In this document: positions 24,366 to 35,904 of the stretch, piece after piece
Position numbering within the stretch: position 1 is the first letter of the stretch
Layout: the number at the start of each line of letters is the position of its first letter
NCBI GenBank assembly: GCA_032622095.1
Contig: CP136066.1
Location: 148,829,559-148,893,558 of the forward strand
Source: Siphonodentalium dalli
Lineage: Eukaryota; Mollusca; Scaphopoda; Gadilida; Siphonodentaliidae
Direction of reading: 5' to 3'
DNA length: 64,000 bases
The notes under the pieces: generated by a model
What the model saw: only the letters and a program-made list of their open reading frames with translations
Databases searched by the model: none
What the model was told of the DNA's origin: nothing
Position numbers and translations under genes: made by a program

Positions 24366-24595
24366 GCCCTGAGTGATCGACCTCTTAATCGGGGCGGAGT
24401 TGTGGAAGGCTTTTCGGGATTTGGTTGGGGTGTGGCTTGTTGCCGTTCACCGGAGGGCTCTCGCTGAGAGCTACCCAATGGATTGCGGCGGGCCATGTTT
24501 ACAACTGGGTGCCGAGGGGCTGCCCATGGTTCTGCTTTGGTTGGGGGTCGATTGCTTTGGCCATTACTGTATATGTGACATATTTATTTGTTGGG
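24366..24595 (+). promoter_or_regulatory. Conserved GC-rich block of the LINE spacer (copy A)
   Basis: About 225 bp of GC-rich sequence, strikingly unlike its AT-rich surroundings and clearly homologous to 53382-53610 in LINE B. Shared words include GGCTTTTCGGGATTTGGT, GGGGTGTG, GGCGGGCC and GTCGATTGCTT. A hairpin at 24457-24471 (GCTCTC-gct-GAGAGC) sits at the same place as a longer one in LINE B. It could be an internal promoter, a translation-initiation element for ORF2 or a ribozyme-like RNA. A 115-codon frame crosses it, but the two copies differ by a 4-base indel that shifts it. Confidence 0.55.
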
Positions 24596-25955
24596 TTTAT
24601 TTTACCATATTTTTAACACCACAATGGTTTGCTTTTGTGGACACTCTTGTGTTCAACAATTTTGTGTGGCACCAACATCATAATAATATTTATACTGCCA
24701 TGTTAGTAATCCCTTTGTAGTATTCTGTTAAATCCAATTGCAACACATGATATATTGATTATGTTGCCTATATACTTCTGACCTAATTTAACTTACGAAA
24801 AATATATACAGTGCCACTTTTGTGTGCTCCAGGAGACCAAATTCTCACTAATAGTAACAATAAAAATATATGTAATTTTGTTTTAAATTCGTGTGTGGCA
24901 ATTCCATTTGTGTTCCGTCAACCATGTTCAGCTTGAATAGTTACTTTCTATGAACATACTTTATCTCCGACAATTCCATTTGTGTTGCTTCAACCATTTT
25001 CAGCTTAAATATTCACTTTTATTGACATCCAGTATTTTGGACATCAGCTTGGCCCGATTATACAATAATGTTTATTTCTGATGCCCCAAAATAGACGTGT
25101 GTGCATGTCGACCAATCGCTGCTCTTAATGACATATGGGTCAGCAAACACGTGACCCTATGCATATAATTTGCATATTTATACATGACACGTGTCTGACC
25201 TTTGCGCTCAAAGTTACTCTGAACCAATAGCTATGGAGCTTTATCTGGGTTATCATTAAAATATTCATAAGTGACTCACACGTGATAAATTAGTTTCACT
25301 GTTTACTACTGTGCGTATCTGGGGCACCGTATAGTTTGACCTGCTTCTGCAAATACACATTGGATTAAACGTAGTATCTATATTATCTCAATTTGGCGAT
25401 CATTATTTTGTTAATGCTGATAGAATATCGAGTTTTCACTCGCTCGTACATAGATCTCATAACATAAATGACTTAAATTATAACTCATGCTTAAATTAAA
25501 GGTTGTACCGGGATACACACAGGATTCGAGTACACTTTTCACCTTGACCTAAATAGTATATATATATTTTTTTTTTTTGCTTTCTTTTCTCTCAGAATAA
25601 AAATAAAGACTAATTATATGCACTATACATGTACAGCCTAAATATTAAATCGTACTCTCTTTCTTTCTTGATATCATTATCTATTATCTTTTAATCCTGT
25701 GTGTACCCCGAAATAGCTCATTTCGCTCTACCTCATTTTACACAGCGCTTTACTCGGATCCATACAATCCACCTGTCTCGAAAGTAGGTAACTTTCGAAT
25801 GGTATTTATTTTCTTGTATATGTGTTTATTTGTCATTACTTTATGTTTTCATCATCACATGGTTTGTTCAGGAATAGGAGTTTTCATATCAAAATCTGCA
25901 TCGTTTGGACTATGTGGGCGTCTGTGCTTGGCTGATACACCCCTCACCCCCAGGG

Positions 25956-28900
25956 ATGTCGGTTAACTTGGTACATCACAGACAGTCCATTGGCCTCTTC
26001 GATGCAACGAAAAGTTGTGCAAGTAAACAAAAAACAGGAAACGCTGTTAATTTCCTTAAACTGAGATATCCTAATCTAAAATTCTTGCTGATAGCATCTA
26101 TATTAGTGCTAATGTGTGGAGATATACATCCATGTCCCGGACCGGAAACTAATGGACACACTCTTAATATTTTCCACTTGAATGTACGTAGTTTGAGGAA
26201 CAAACTAGTTAAAATATTAACTACTATAAACGAATACGATATTGTTTGTTTTACAGAGACCCACCTAGAACCCTCCTTCAGTTCTGATCTGATCCAAATT
26301 CCAAATTTTTATGGACCTATTAGAAAAGATCGAAACAGTTACGGAGGCGGCATATGTGTATATATAGCTGATCACATCATTTACAAACGCATGGAAGAAT
26401 TAGAATTTGATGAAAGTATATTATGGTTTCAAATTAATTCAAAATCCCTTACGTATATCATGGCCCTTACATATAGATCACAGCAGTTCTCAAATTCTAA
26501 CTACTGGCAAAACCTCCACTCCGCCCTAGATACCATACTTAGTACTACCAGACCAGTCATTCTGACAGGAGACTTGAATTCTAACCTATTGGATCCCACG
26601 TCGGACCTAAATAATATTATAAATAAACTAAGTCTTCGTAATCTAATCTCAACCCCAACACGCATAGGACCGTCTTCTGCTACCTTACTGGACCCCATAA
26701 TTGTAAGTGACCAGATAATTTCGTACGACCATGACACCATCGACTTTGGGCGTAACATTTCGGACCACTATGCCGTAATAGCTTCCTTGTATTTTGATTA
26801 TAGCCGAAACCAAGAACAGCGAAAACTCATTTGGCATTACAATGTAGCTGATTTTCCGAGAGCAAATACAATGATTACGGACATAAATTGGGATCTTTTA
26901 CTGGACTCAACCGCAGATATTGAAGAAATAGTTCGAAGTTTTACCGACAGTTAAATGAATATAATGAAGATATGTATCCCACACCGAGAAGTGATCATCA
27001 GGCGTAGTGATAAGCATTGGTTTACTTCAGAACTGAGAACTGCTATCCGCAAACGCGATCGACTGAGACGTAACGCCATTCACACAAATAAAACCAATGT
27101 TTGGACTAAATACAAATTAATAAGAAATAAAGTTAACAATATGAAGAAGCATGCTAAAATTAATTATGAAAACAAGTTAGAAAATACTTTTTCATTAAAT
27201 AACAGTCCTAAATGTTTCTGGCAGACTGTTAAAGAGATATTAAATAAAAATTCAAACGGCGCGATTCCTCCGCTTAAAGCTGCTGATGGTAACTTAATAA
27301 CCGATGACTATGAGAAAGCCAACTTATTTAATGAAACCTTTCTAAAGAACTCTTTCCTTGACGACACAAACTGCATGTTGCCAAGCCTTATATATAAATG
27401 CTCAGATACGCTGTCAGACATCGATTTTAAAGACGAGGACATTATAGATGCTATCAAAAGCCTAAAGGTAGGCAAGGCGAACGGCCATGATGGCATAACA
27501 TCTAAAATGCTCAAAGAAACGGTGTATACGGTGTTTCAACCACTAAAAATAATCATTAAAAGATCTTTTGCACTTAAATCCTTTCCATCTGAATGGAAAA
27601 TAGCTAATGTTGTACCGATTCATAAGAAAGATGATCGTTCTATTCCAGGAAATTATAGGCCTATATCATTATTGTCGTGCCTGGCAAAAGTTGTTGAGAA
27701 GGTAGTTTTGAAACATTTAATGTTACATTTTCATACTAACGATTTATTATATAAACATCAATCGGGGTTTGTCCCAGGCCACTCGACTACTTTCCAATTA
27801 ATTGACTTGTACCATTCCTTGTGCCAATCTCTCGATAGTAAACTAGTGACCTGCTCAATATTTTGTGACATTTCTAAGGCGTTTGAGAGAGTTTGGCACA
27901 CAGGACTGATACATAAACTGAAGCAGTACGGAATCGAAGGTAATATTTTAATGTGGCTTTGCGATTATATTTCGAACCGTAAACAGAGTGTGGTTGTCTC
28001 CGGTGTAAGATCAGACTATATGCATCTTAAAGCAGGAGTGCCCCAGGGATTAATCTTGGGGCCTTTTTTATTTCTAATCTATATTAATGATCTGTCAGAT
28101 ACTATACAGTCTTGCACGCGCATGTACGCAGATGACACGTGTTTTACAAATTCTTCACAGACCATAGAAGAGACGCGCTCAAACTTATCTACCGACTTAA
28201 ATCGTATCACACACTGGGCAAAACAATGGCTAGTGACATTTAATCCCGACAAAACAAAAGCAATGTTATTTTCTTATAGATCGAACAGAGCAGTAGCTAT
28301 TTTATCTGAAAATCCCATGACATTGAAATTCAACGGCGCTGACATCGAAATTGTTACATCACATCAACATTTGGGCATCGTCATTCAGTCTAATATGAAT
28401 TGGGACATTCAAATTGCAAATATGTGTAAGAAAGTTGCATCTCGACTGGCCCAGCTGAGAAAGATGAAATATACTTTAAATAGACGTACTTTAGATTTGA
28501 TGTATAATACATTTGTTCTACTATTAATGGACTATGGTGATATCATATGGGATAATGCACCAGCATACCTCCTTAAAAACCTGGACGATCTTCATTATGA
28601 TGCAGCACGAATTGTTAGTGGCCTTACCAAATTTGTCTCAAACATAAATTTACTACGTGAACTCGGATGGAACACCCTTTCACAACGTCGAGCATGGCAC
28701 AAGTTACGCCTTACATACCGAATAATGACACGAAACGCACCCCCATATATATTGGATAAAATTCCCCCAACAACAGGAGAAATAACTAAACAGATATGAA
28801 TTCAGAAACCCTAATTACGTTCGAAATTTTACACCCGGTTCTCAACACACAAACTGTAGTTTCTTCCCTACAATGGTTTCGATTTGGAATAGTTTGGATA

Positions 28901-29361
28901 AAGTAGCTCAACAATGTACCTCGATCTCCATATTCTCAAATATTGTAAACCCCCTGTTGAAGACATTGAGACCACCAAACTCATATTGTATAGGAAGAAG
29001 AAGAGATAACATTTTACTATGTAGACTCCGAAACAGGTGTAGTGATTTAAACGGAGACAAGCTAAACAATTATTTAACAAAAAATCCTAAATGTAACTGT
29101 GGATACAAAGTCGAAGATGCTGATCACTTTCTGTTTACTTGTCCTTTTTACTTAAATGAAAGAGCTATAATGGAAGAAAAAATAGCTGGCATTGGACTAC
29201 ATATTGTCCATTCTGCAGATTTACTTTGTGGATCACCATTGATTTCCTATAAAGAAAACTGCATTCTCTTCACAGCTGTACAGAAATACATCATATCGTC
29301 TCACCGTTTTTGTAATGAGAATATCGATTGGAATAGTAGACCACCAAATGATTCTATATAA
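25956..29361 (+). pseudogene. LINE A ORF2: endonuclease + reverse transcriptase, broken
   Basis: The first in-frame ATG is at 25956. The order is a hydrophobic leader with CGDIHPCPGP (a 2A-like motif with Cys for Asn), then an APE-type endonuclease (FTETHL, TGDLN, SDH). The reverse transcriptase follows (CDISKAFERVWH motif A, GVPQG, YADDTC motif C), and then a C-terminal CNC ... EDADHFLFTC tail. The ORF2 protein nicks the target and copies the element RNA there (target-primed reverse transcription). It is broken by an in-frame TAA at 26952-26954 and by a one-base frame change near 28790-28797. After that change the last ~190 codons continue to 29361. Both core catalytic sets remain readable. 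It is close in sequence to LINE C and LINE D and distant from LINE B. Confidence 0.9.
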
Positions 29362-29508
29362 CCAAATTTATTACCTGCATACTCTGTACGATGATTCAAT
29401 TACCTTACCCTATTTCCTGAACCAGCCTGATGTGTATATAAACAAAGATTTACTTTTGTAGGAAAATTCAACAATCCGCATTAAATTTATGTTCGTGTCT
29501 TTATATTA

Positions 29509-29556
29509 GGGGAGAGGAGCGTTTTCTAAGTTGAAATAACTTGTGCTCCGATCCCC
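29509..29556 (+). promoter_or_regulatory. 3' UTR two-part stem of LINE A
   Basis: GGGGAGAGGAGC pairs with GCTCCGATCCCC except for a GA/GA internal pair, and encloses the short hairpin AAGTT-gaaat-AACTT. The same fold recurs in LINEs B, C and D with compensating changes. It is probably the site on the RNA 3' end that the reverse transcriptase recognises, as known for eel UnaL2-type LINE tails. Confidence 0.7.
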
Positions 29557-29656
29557 ATTGTACTCCCATCATATGTTTATGTTATTACAGCTTGTGTATT
29601 ATTACTTATATTATGTTAATGTATGGGATGTTCAATAAAATATGGAATGAATGAAT

Positions 29657-30784
29657 GAAACAGAATGAGTGATGCTAGCTCACTATGCGGGATAGCGTCA
29701 CCAAATTCACCATCTAGTACAGAGGCCAAAACCACAAAAACCTCTTGAAGTCACTTTCGTCGACATATGAATGTATGTAACTAAAACCTTTTCTACTGTA
29801 TAAAGGGACACCCCATGGTCACTCCGTAGTCAAATCGTACGGTTGTGCGGGGCCATACAAGGGGGATAACTCTGTCGCCCATAGACAAACAAATCTAAAA
29901 TTTAGATAATTGGTCTCTATCCATTGACAACACTTTGTCAAAGATAGACTTTTTTTGTTAGCTTATTTCATCTAAATATATATAAGTAAAGATATAGTAA
30001 TATGTATTGAGCTGAAAAGGATATATTTTAGACATTAATGTCATGTTCAGCCATTTTTAATGGAAAAATTGTCAATATTTAGTCATTTTCTACTGAATGT
30101 TCCTTTAACATGGTGTATTTTTGTCTGCAGGGCATATTGATTTACGTATTCCACAAAGAAACCAACTTGTATTCCATCAACATACTTTTAGCCTTCAGTA
30201 TGTCAGATATTCATACTCATTGATTACTGAATTAGGCATACATAGTTCAAGCACATGTTGACATTTTTAAAGTTTTGAAAGTACATATTTTGAACTGAGG
30301 AGAATTTTCAAAGATTTTCTAAGATTATGAGTGTAAGTAATATTAGTAGCTTGCTGAAATGTTATTAAATATCTTGGTAAACACATTTGACCCACTTGTT
30401 TTGAAGTTCGTTCAAAAATATTTTTAATGTGACTTTAGAGGAATTATTCCAAGACTGACAAGAGCCAAGTCTATATTATATAGAATCACTAAAACTGGAG
30501 GTCAATAATACTCATATTATGAGGTTGCTCGAACACGGACGTAAAGAAGAATTGTATGTGTATGTTTTCCTAATGAGTGTCACATTATTTATGTATTGTA
30601 TATTAAATTTTAAACCAATGTATTTTAATGCACTGTACTGTATCTTATAAATGTAATGATCAAAAATATTTGGGCATATAGTGAGTACTATTTAAAACTT
30701 TCCAATGTCTAAAACACATATCATTTCAGTATATTTTATTCACAGGGTATACATTTAGTTCTATTTTTCTGCCCATTCCAGTAC
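29657..30784. other. Noncoding stretch, nothing recognised
   Basis: AT-rich, without domain-bearing open frames or recognised termini. Confidence 0.4.
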
Positions 30785-30975
30785 CAGGGTTGGGGTAATC
30801 GTAATCAGTAATCGTAATCAATGTAATGGATTACAAAAATTTAAGTAATCGCCTGTAATCAGTAATCATCACATTTTTTTATTACAAGTAATCGTAAACG
30901 TAATCGATTGCTTTCAAATGTACCTGTAATCTTGATTACATTTTGATTACTTTTGGATTACTTTTACTAAATTAT
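30785..30975. mobile_element. hAT-like terminus with TAATC subterminal repeats
   Basis: Begins CAGGGTTGGGGTAATCG, followed by dense repeats of GTAATCAGTAATCG and their complements (GATTACTTTTGGATTACTT). A CAGGGTTGGG-type end followed by many short TAATC/GATTA repeats is typical of hAT element ends in animals. No opposite end or transposase was found in the window. Confidence 0.5.
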
Positions 30976-31558
30976 CCATGTGGACGGCTATTGGATACGC
31001 ATTGTCTCACACTGTAGTACTGGGGTGTGCACAGATACAAACATAATATCAGAAATTTAGTACATCAAGTGTTATGTTAGCGGTACACTGTGTACATTCT
31101 GGCAGTGGACACATATAACAACACGCAACTGCTGAAATGTTTAATACAGCATGTATGGCAATAAACTTATGATACAGACAATGAAATGTTCTAATATGAA
31201 TAGAATAGGCTAGACAACTTCAGTTTGGATTAAATATTATTGGGACTGCTGCAGACAATGACTGTAGAGTCATACTGGTACAATAGGGCTAATTAACTGA
31301 ACAAAGCAGGTGTGATGTACATCGGTAGACCTAATTAGCTGGTTTGTCATTTACCGCACTCATGGAGTTAAGCCTCATTTAATCCTCATCAGGATATCAA
31401 TGGATATCATCAAATAAACCTTAGTGTTATTTTCATTGTGTTGGGTAATGAATGGTGTGATTGAACTCAGGGCTGAAATTTTCCACTAACTAGCTGACTT
31501 ATCAAAACTTCCACCAACTAAACATTGTTTGCATAAACAACTACTCTTAACTTCGTAC
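30976..31558. other. Noncoding stretch, nothing recognised
   Basis: AT-rich sequence between the hAT-like end and the family X MITE. It may include the missing remainder of the hAT-like element, but no opposite terminus was seen. Confidence 0.35.
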
Positions 31559-32060
31559 TTAAAGGTACGGTTGGCCTTGGCGGTGGGTATCCTGTGAAAA
31601 TATTTCCACCCGTCAAAAACAGCCACAAACAGAAAGAACAACAAAATGTAGACAGACTTTGTCCGTATACAAATAAGAAATATCGCATACACAATATGTT
31701 ATTGTCATATCTTTGACCATTGTTATGTAAACAAAAGCATAAAAAGTAACTTTTCTGGTGTTTGTTTATATTATGATGGTAAACATAAAGAGCGTTCTTT
31801 GTTGGTGAATTCCTGATATGGAACGAATAAAGAGCGTTTATGCCATTTGTGTGTGATTATCCAGCAGCATTGTGCTGTCTTCTGTAACAGAATCAGACTC
31901 TTGCTTATGTAAAATATATTAAATCTTTATGATAACATGCTGTTTACGCGATGGTCATGGTATATATGAACGAAACTGTATGCGTTTTAATGTTTTTCTG
32001 TTTACGGTCATTTGAACAAATATGAATATTTTCGACAACTAAGGCCTCACGTGCCTTTCA
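31559..32060 (-). mobile_element. TTAA-flanked MITE, family X copy 2
   Basis: Left TTAA at 31559-31562 followed by AGGTACGGTTGGCCTTGGCGG-type end. The right end reads CACGTGCCTTTCA with the TTAA decayed to TTCA. Collinear with copy 1 and inverted relative to copy 3, 0.9 kb downstream. Confidence 0.8.
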
Positions 32061-32540
32061 GATGGACTTAAGATTGTTTTATGAAACGCGTTCGTGAAAC
32101 GGAAAAGTAACATCATAAGATCCACCTTAGATCTTAGATTAAGTCCATCTTAAGATAATATTATGACATTGCTTCATGAAACAGGGCCCATAATTCAGCC
32201 GATAGAGCATACATTATACACATAAAAATGATTGACAGATAATTCCAAGCATAATGTAAACTTAGTACAGACGAATTAGAGTTGAAAACGGAATTAATGC
32301 AACATAAATGGTAAAGTTGCCATCATATATGGAAAGTCAATATATGCAACATATAGACAAATTTGAGAGAACATGCTGAGACAAATCAAATCGCAAAATT
32401 TATGTTTTCAAGGCAACCAGGAGTGATTTTAACTGATTGTGAAAACTTGTTTAAATTCCAATTATCTCAAATATTATGTTGGTTTATATATATGAACACC
32501 CATTGTTCTCTATCTTTTGAAGTACACCGAACATAATTCA
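32061..32540. other. Noncoding stretch with TTCATGAAAC-type inverted words
   Basis: Contains TTATGAAACGCGTTCGTGAAAC and an inverted AGATGGACTTAAGAT / ATCTTAGATTAAGTCCATCT pair near 32062-32155, which could form a ~90-bp hairpin. Nothing else was recognised. Confidence 0.45.
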
Positions 32541-32954
32541 GAAAGTCTTCTTTTTTTGTAACTTTTTGGTGGCCATTTGCAGGACTATTTTTGGAGGAAA
32601 AGTCACCATAAAACAACATAATGTCTGAAAACATGAATCAGTATTGAGTGTTTCTGTCCGTCAGATTATTGCAAACGTGGTTGAATAATATTTATTTTGT
32701 TTTATGTTGTTTTGGTCCTTCACGCGACAAAAACTAGTTCTGCAAATGGCCACCAAAAAAATAAGATATGCAATGAAAACTGTTTTTTTTTTCTCGCAAA
32801 CATTCATAATTTCAGACAGAAGACCGAGTGTAGAACGGGTAAATATGTGTTATAATGCTATAGCATACATTGCTTATGAAGAATAATGATTTTGTCCTTC
32901 AAATTGATAGTTAAAAATTGAGATATTTTGAAAATTCACGAATAGCGCGCCTCA
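32541..32954. mobile_element. MITE family Y, right-end fragment
   Basis: Shares TTTTGGTGGCCATTTGCAG, TTGGTCCTTCAC and ATATGCAATGAAAACTGTTTT with the 13.7-kb copy. Ends in the family terminus (AATTGAGATATTTTGAAAAT then TCACGAATA) immediately before the TTAA shared with family X copy 3. The left end is missing or too diverged to assign. Confidence 0.6.
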
Positions 32955-33443
32955 TTAAAGGCACGTGAGGCCTTAGTTGTCGAAAATATTCATATTTGTT
33001 CCAATGGCCGTAAACAGAAAAACATTAAAACGCATACAGTTTCGTTCACATAAACAGCATGTTATCATAAAGATTTAATATATTTTACATAAGCAAGAGC
33101 CTGATTCTGTTACAGAAGACACCACAACGCTGCTGGATAATCACACACAAATGGCATAAACGCTCTTTATTCGTTCCATATCAGGAATTCACCAACAAAG
33201 AACGCTCTTTATGTTTACCATCATAATATAAACAAACACCAGAAAAGTTACTTTTTATGCTTTTGTTTACATAACAATGGTCAAAGATATGACAATAACA
33301 TACCGTGCTGTGTATGCGATATTTCTTATTTATATACGGATAAAGTCTGTCTACATTTTGTTGTTCTTTCTGTTTGTGGCTGTTTTTGACGGGTGGAAAT
33401 ATTTTCACAGGATACCCACCGCCAAGGCCAACCGTACCTTTAA
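32955..33443 (+). mobile_element. TTAA-flanked MITE, family X copy 3
   Basis: TTAA at 32955-32958 and 33440-33443 with inverted ends AGGCACGTGAGGCC and GGCCAACCGTACCT. Opposite orientation to copy 2, so 31559-33443 can form a large hairpin with ~490-bp arms. Confidence 0.85.
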
Positions 33444-33678
33444 GAGACTTACGCCATTCACCAAAGTGTGCGAATGGCTGACAACAACGGATAACGACAC
33501 AAATTATCTTGATGATTTAACAGTCAAGATGCAGGAGACACTGCCGAATGACATGGAGCCTTACTCTACAAAACATTTGCAGTCTAAACTCGAATTATTC
33601 TTTGGAAACATACGTATTGTGATCGAGAGATGGGTACTCAAACATAATGTCATTAAGGGACACGACATCGACAATTAA
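33444..33678 (+). pseudogene. Fragment of an unnamed repeat-borne domain
   Basis: Immediately after the MITE's TTAA the reading frame gives 77 residues with protein-like character: LTPFTKVCEWLTTTDND, LDDLTVKMQETLP, YSTKHLQSKLELFFGNIRIV. From memory this resembles a small domain common in uncharacterised mollusc and cnidarian proteins associated with repeats (pattern KVCEWLE ... LxxKM ... YxxKxLKxKLxExY). I cannot name it. It ends in TAA at 33676-33678. No start belongs to it, since the upstream part of the open frame is MITE sequence. Confidence 0.4.
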
Positions 33679-33859
33679 TAAACAGTTAATCAACAGATCA
33701 TTGTGTCGAATAAGATGAACCGAATGTTTCCAAATTCGGACCCTACAATTCTACATGAGATAAATAATTTGGATAACTATATCGGCTTTTTGGTCAAATT
33801 CCGTAGTTGTTATTGTTGCTGTAGGTGGATGATATGGGGACCCTCGAATCGGACAGTTT

Positions 33860-34345
33860 GTGGCAACAATGCATTTCGGGGTATATTTCTACAGCTATTA
33901 GCTAAACTGTCTGTTGCCAGAGTCAGAGTATGGATAAGTTCCGTGGTTTGAAATCTGTTTTCATCATATGTATTTCAATATTTTCACAAAAATACTGTGT
34001 TCACTACAGTAATGACTGCATGGTTACATGGCTAAGGGTACGTCCTTACACTCGCAATTTGCCATGAATTCTTTTGCAGGCATTTCGCATGTATCGCGCA
34101 CCATAGTTGCCTCTTTTTGCCATTAATGTATCACAAGCTGCATTGTTGATGCCACTGGGAATTAATATATCAATATTTCTCTCAAATAGGAAGGAGGCTA
34201 CTTTAATCCCATAATTATGTAAGCGTTGTGCTTGTTTGAGATGAAAACATATCTCAAACCACGAAACTTATCCATACTCTGACTCTGGCAACATGCAGTT
34301 TGGCTAATGTCTGTAGCAATATACCCCGAAATGCATTGTTGCCAC
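33860..34345. repeat. Fold-back: ~106-bp inverted arms, 274-bp loop
   Basis: Arms 33860-33965 and 34240-34345 are imperfect reverse complements. They share GGCAACAATGCATTTCGGGG, CAGAGTCAGAGTATGGATAA and GTGGTTTGA against their complements. A third, more diverged copy of part of the right arm (TAAGATGAAAACAAATTTCA ... CCATACTCTGGGAACA) follows at about 34400-34475. Confidence 0.75.
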
Positions 34346-34479
34346 CACTGTGTTTTATTAAGTGTAGTTTAATTATTTTCACATATTTATGTCAGCGACA
34401 AGTAAGATGAAAACAAATTTCAAACCCCGGAACTTACCCATACTCTGGGAACAGGCAGTGTTGGCTGATTCACGACTCA

Positions 34480-35057
34480 TTCGATATCTGCTATTCATAG
34501 TATATATACCATATTTATCAACGCTCAAACTCATAACCGGCGCGTCCATTGTAAAGAATACTATCACGTCACGTAATACACGCACCACAAAACACCCCAT
34601 CAGCGCAATATTTAAGTCAGATAGCTAAATATATGGACGGCCTTTTGGTAAAAAGATACGTCAAGTAGAACTCAATATGTGTTACCTTGATATACAATAC
34701 GTTTGGATAGATCATTTGGGAGATAAATGCACGCTGTTGAGTTGGTTATACAGGTATTCGAGCATAAATACAGTTTGTGAACGAGTCGGCTTGACAGCGA
34801 GCTCACAAACTGCCATTCGATCCACCAATAAAATTGAAAGAATCTGCACGAAATGCGCTTTTGATCAGTATTACATGCCATGAAGAGAGATATCCTTTTC
34901 CGGTGATTAAATATCTGGGTCCGTTCATGGGTTTACTCGGAATAGTGCTTGGACATCGTCCTGTCAACGGTATCTACAGTAAACATATGTGAGCGGTAGA
35001 CTCGATTACTCAACTCCTGGCTGTGAGGCGACGTATTTTACGGTCGTTGTCATGTAC
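34480..35057. other. Noncoding stretch, nothing recognised
   Basis: Overlapping short open frames on both strands without domain character. No transposon end was identified before the LINE D 3' end. Confidence 0.4.
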
Positions 35058-35126
35058 ATGTAGTTTAGTTTAAACATATTTTATTGCCATATAATATATA
35101 CATGTATATATACATATACAACAATT

Positions 35127-35170
35127 GGGATTGAGACACAAGTGCCGACACTTAGATTTGTCCCGTTCCC
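35127..35170 (-). promoter_or_regulatory. 3' UTR two-part stem of LINE D
   Basis: On the minus strand, GGGA-AC-GGGAC pairs with GTCTC-AA-TCCC around the hairpin AAGTG-tcgg-CACTT. Relative to LINEs A and C, the inner hairpin has changed T-A to G-C on both sides, a compensating change. Confidence 0.65.
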
Positions 35171-35895
35171 AGACAAACACACAGGGGTTAGAGAGGCACC
35201 GACCGAATCGACAAGGCAAATATACATATATTGTTAATGTATTTATAATGTGTATACTATATTAGAGCGGGTTGAACAACGGCGGGGCGTTGTATGCAGG
35301 ACAATAATCTGCAATGTCATATAGTATATCTTTGGTATATACACGCAGTGAGATCTTGGTTACTGGTTACTGAGGGTGCGTGATAAGTACTGGAATAATG
35401 GTCGGATGTGTGGTGGGAGTTGTGGCCAGGTCGGGCGGTGCCTCACTAAACAAAGTATAAAGCGTCAAACAAACAAACAATTGTTTTTTTGTTCAGTTAG
35501 TGCAACAAAGAAAATGGTATATTGGGTAACTCCCATACATGTATGTAATTTTGTTTTGTATTATGTTTTATAATAAGTAAGACGTTTTGTAGTAAGACTG
35601 ATCCAAGTCCACTGGATTCACGAGAATCGTTCTGACAGTGCAATGTATTTATGAACGGCCAAGAACATTCCAGTATTATCGCGGTCACTAATTAAGGGGT
35701 TTCCTATTACTAGGTTTTTAAGGGTTATATTACCAAATTGTATCAAATTATCGAATAGTTCCTGTCTTATTTGTGTATAATGAACACATTCAAAGAAGTA
35801 GTGATAAGCATCTTCGATTGTGCTACAACACGCACACGATGGAGATAAAGCTATATAGTTATTTAATTTGTCGAGATTAAGATCGCTACAGCAGC

Positions 35896-35904
35896 ATCTG
35901 ATTC
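35896..35904. repeat. Target-site duplication of LINE C (left)
   Basis: ATCTGATTC, repeated at 39719-39727 at the other end of LINE C. Confidence 0.9.

Larger units (their letters stand above)
23299..25955 (+). other. LINE A inter-ORF spacer
   Basis: About 2.6 kb without a credible protein. It holds three tandem repeats (23470-24190), the conserved GC-rich block (24366-24595), a further ~85-bp duplication (24893-25015, sharing GGCAATTCCATTTGTGTT-type words) and a T-run near 25568. Most CR1/L2-type LINEs have ORF1 and ORF2 nearly adjacent, so this length is unusual. Confidence 0.7.
21500..29656 (+). mobile_element. LINE A, near full-length CR1/L2-type retrotransposon
   Basis: Order: a 5' region with AAGATGGCGGAC near 21567, ORF1 (21901-23298), a 2.6-kb spacer with tandem repeats and a conserved block, ORF2 (25956-29361, broken), and a 3' UTR with a structured stem. 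It ends at AATAAAATATGGAATGAATGAATG (about 29634-29655). A 3' end in a TGAA-type microsatellite rather than poly(A) is characteristic of the L2/CR1 side of the non-LTR tree. The 5' boundary is approximate, and no target-site duplication was identified. Confidence 0.8.
35058..35904 (-). mobile_element. LINE D, 3' segment beyond the LINE C insertion
   Basis: Minus-strand continuation of LINE D after the LINE C insertion. It encodes the last part of ORF2: LDKLNNYIALSPSCACC, then EDAYHYFFECV (about 35870-35780), continuing to near 35600. A 3' UTR follows with the conserved stem (35170-35127) and AATAAAATATGTTTAAAC at the 3' end. With the 9-bp duplication removed, the frame meets that of the 39.7-kb piece exactly. 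Confidence 0.85.

Noticed and set aside
24373-24720. 115-codon frame over the conserved inter-ORF block
   Set aside because: The LINE B copy has a 4-base indel and a stop in the matching frame, so the protein is not conserved.
35868-35904. N-terminal extension of LINE C ORF2
   Set aside because: These codons lie in antisense LINE D, outside the 9-bp duplication. They are read-through of host sequence.
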